Below, piece by piece: positions 62,066 through 64,000 of a DNA stretch of 64,000 bases. How positions within the stretch are numbered: the first letter of the stretch is position 1; every line of letters starts with the position of its first letter. Origin of the DNA: JABURQ01 sp029243145 (GTDB lineage Bacteria > Planctomycetota > Planctomycetia > Planctomycetales > Planctomycetaceae); NCBI GenBank assembly GCA_965660145.1, contig CBFHYX010000001.1:1-64000 (forward strand), written 5' to 3'. The position numbers and the translations under genes were made by a program. The notes below the pieces were generated by a model. That model did no database searches, was not told the origin of the DNA, and saw only the letters and a program-made list of their open reading frames with translations.

Positions 62066-64000
62066 CGTGTCCCTTTTGTTGTCGTCGTTGTTTCGGGCAG
62101 CGTCATGTCCAGACTCTCCACCAGAAACGACCACTCGTCGGCCACTTCTTCAATGATTTTTGCGGTCGGTTTGCCCGCTCCATGACCGGCTTTTGTTTCG
62201 ATGCGAATCATTACCGGTGCGTTGCCTTGGTGGCATTCCTGCAGTCGTGCGGCGAATTTGAAACTGTGTCCCGGAACGACACGGTCATCCGTATCGGCTG
62301 TGGTCACCATCGTGGGGGGATACGCCGTTCCCGGTTTCAAATTGTGATACGGCGAATAAGCGTACAACGCTTTGAACTCTTCGGGATCATCGGCCGAGCC
62401 GTAATCGTCGACCCAGAATCGCCCTGCGGTGAATTTGTGAAATCGGAGCATGTCCATCACGCCGACACCCGGCAAGCAGGCACCGAACAAATCGGGACGC
62501 TGTGCCATCACGGCACCGACGAGTAACCCGCCGTTACTGCGTCCTTGAATGGCCAGTTTGGGTGTCGAAGTGTACTTCTCGGCGATTAACCACTCGGCGG
62601 CCGAGATGAAGTCGTCGAAGACGTTTTGTTTATTGAGTTTCGTGCCGGCTTGATGCCAGGTCTCACCGTATTCACCACCACCTCGCAGATTGGCGACGGC
62701 CAGAACACCACCCATTTCAAGCCAAGCAGCGCGTGAGATCGAAAAGCCCGGCGTGATGGCAATGTTGAATCCGCCATAACCGTACAGCAGTGTCGGGTTG
62801 TTGCCGTCTTTCTTCAGGCCTTTGCGGTGAGTGAGAAACATCGGAATCTTTGTGCCGTCTTTGCTTTCATAGAAAACCTGTTCGACGACATAGTCGTTGC
62901 CATCAAAATCGACCACTGCCTGTCGCAACAATTTGCTCTCGCCGGTGGTGATGTCGTACCGATAGATGCTGGGTGGTGTGTCGAAACTGGAGAATGAATA
63001 GAAGGTTTCGGTGTCATTCCGTTTGCCCGAGAACCCAGATGCCGAACCGATGCCGTCAAATTTGACTTCACGAACAAACTGGCCATTCATCGCGAAGACT
63101 TTGACCTGCGAGCGGGCGTCCTTCAGGTATTCGGCGAGAAAATGTCCGCCGACCAGCGAGGTTGAACGCAAGGTCTCCTCGGCTTGCGGAATGATTTCTT
63201 TCCAGTGTTCTTTTTCAGGTTGGCCCGTATCGACGGCGATCACACGGCCGCGCGGAGCATCAACATCGGTCTGAAAGTAAAAGACTCGCCCATCGTTGCC
63301 GAGAAACGAATACTCGTTCTCGAATTGGTCAATCAATTGTGTAAAGCCGGCGAGAGGTTCGGTCAAGTCGCGATAAAAGATTTGATACTTATCGTCGGTC
63401 CCTTTCCAGACAGTCAGCACTAGCCACTGCCCATCGTCGGAGACATCGGTTCCGAATCCCCATTCGGGATGGTCGGGACGTTCGTAGACCATCACATCGT
63501 CTGATTGTGGCGTACCGACGCGATGAAAGTACACCTTTTGATTCAAGTTGAGGTTTTGAAACTCGTCCCCTTCTTTCACTTCGGGATAACGATTGTAGAA
63601 AAAGCCTTGGCTGTCTTTCGTCCACTCGGCACCGCTGAATTTCACCCAATCGAGCGTTTCGTCGAGAATCTTGCCCGCTGCGATCTCAAGAATCTGAAAC
63701 TTCTTCCAGTCGGAACCTGCTTCGGACACACCATAGGCGACGTACTTGCCATCATCGCTAAAGTATGTTCCCGAGAGCGACTTCGTGCCGTCTTCGGTCC
63801 ACGTGTTGGGATCGATCAATACCTGCGGCTTACCATTCAGAGTGTCCGAAACATACAGCACATACTGATTTTGCAGGCCGTCATTTTTGTAGAAGTAGTA
63901 GCGCCCACCCTGTTTGAACGGCGAGGAGAACTTTTCGTAATTCCACAACTCGGTCAAACGAGCTTTGATTTGCTCGCGTTCGGGGATGGCGTGCAGATAG
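62062..64000 (-). CDS. Prolyl oligopeptidase, N-terminus beyond the window
   Basis: At least 645 residues are seen, and the reading frame stays open to the window edge with YLHAIPEREQIKARLTELW, so the start is upstream. A beta-propeller (WNYEKFSSPFKQGGRYYF, VKFSGAEWTKDSQGFFY) precedes the hydrolase domain. The catalytic triad is visible: Ser in IQGRSNGGLLVG, Asp in DTDDRVVPGHS and His in TKAGHGAGKP. No signal peptide can be judged because the N-terminus is missing. It cleaves short peptides after Pro. The stop overlaps the transporter start by four bases. Confidence 0.93.
   Translation of the reverse strand, partial: YLHAIPEREQIKARLTELWNYEKFSSPFKQGGRYYFYKNDGLQNQYVLYVSDTLNGKPQVLIDPNTWTEDGTKSLSGTYFSDDGKYVAYGVSEAGSDWKKFQILEIAAGKILDETLDWVKFSGAEWTKDSQGFFYNRYPEVKEGDEFQNLNLNQKVYFHRVGTPQSDDVMVYERPDHPEWGFGTDVSDDGQWLVLTVWKGTDDKYQIFYRDLTEPLAGFTQLIDQFENEYSFLGNDGRVFYFQTDVDAPRGRVIAVDTGQPEKEHWKEIIPQAEETLRSTSLVGGHFLAEYLKDARSQVKVFAMNGQFVREVKFDGIGSASGFSGKRNDTETFYSFSSFDTPPSIYRYDITTGESKLLRQAVVDFDGNDYVVEQVFYESKDGTKIPMFLTHRKGLKKDGNNPTLLYGYGGFNIAITPGFSISRAAWLEMGGVLAVANLRGGGEYGETWHQAGTKLNKQNVFDDFISAAEWLIAEKYTSTPKLAIQGRSNGGLLVGAVMAQRPDLFGACLPGVGVMDMLRFHKFTAGRFWVDDYGSADDPEEFKALYAYSPYHNLKPGTAYPPTMVTTADTDDRVVPGHSFKFAARLQECHQGNAPVMIRIETKAGHGAGKPTAKIIEEVADEWSFLVESLDMTLPETTTTTKGTR

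Overview
The window looks like a chromosomal segment from a planctomycete of the order Planctomycetales, probably family Planctomycetaceae; I do not go below family. The basis is family content that is rare outside this group: two DUF1549/DUF1553 cytochrome proteins each paired with a DUF1501 protein, a large PVC-type haem protein, DUF1559 pseudopilin-like proteins, sulfatases, an FG-GAP protein, an orphan formylmethanofuran dehydrogenase subunit A, and many short palindromic intergenic repeats. I see no tRNA, rRNA, CRISPR array or prophage.

Layout. 1-1781: 3' part of a group II intron whose reverse transcriptase is broken by two frameshifts. It abuts a dispersed repeat (1793-2150) whose inverted partner lies at 55891-56628. 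2243-9783: zinc-ribbon/TerB protein, sarcosine-oxidase-like enzyme overlapping a Fic protein, a DUF1501 protein, a DUF4198-like secreted protein and a HAD phosphatase. 9803-18201: PVC haem protein, GDSL hydrolase, FhcA/FmdA, a methyltransferase and an LpxH-like phosphoesterase. 18289-19360: decayed glycosyltransferase and DUF1559 genes. 19937-29059: two convergent DUF1549-DUF1501 units with a small lipoprotein between them.

29259-39632 is the most coherent system: one minus-strand cobalamin locus. A canonical cobalamin riboswitch leads into a DUF1559 pseudopilin-like gene and a small lipoprotein, then bluB, cobQ, cobO, cobT, cobS, cobC, cobU, btuF, btuC and btuD. Most junctions are 4-base ATGA overlaps or gaps of a few bases. 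The pathway runs from adenosylation and amidation of the corrin ring to lower-ligand synthesis and loop assembly, plus B12 import. The aminopropanol-attaching enzyme (CbiB/CobD) is missing, and the two leading genes have no known role in B12 metabolism.

39768-55699 holds housekeeping and surface genes: guaA, fluoride channel, thioredoxin, DegT aminotransferase, Dus, a squalene-cyclase-fold protein, ParA, an HD protein, a degenerate receiver, a nucleoside-hydrolase-like protein, an FG-GAP protein, a sulfatase and an EEP nuclease/phosphatase. 55700-57219 is a gene-free repeat island with a MITE inside an older repeat. 57220-64000 holds an AlaC-like aminotransferase, a parvulin-type isomerase with a clear terminator, a second repeat island, and a POT peptide transporter coupled to a prolyl oligopeptidase that runs off the window end.
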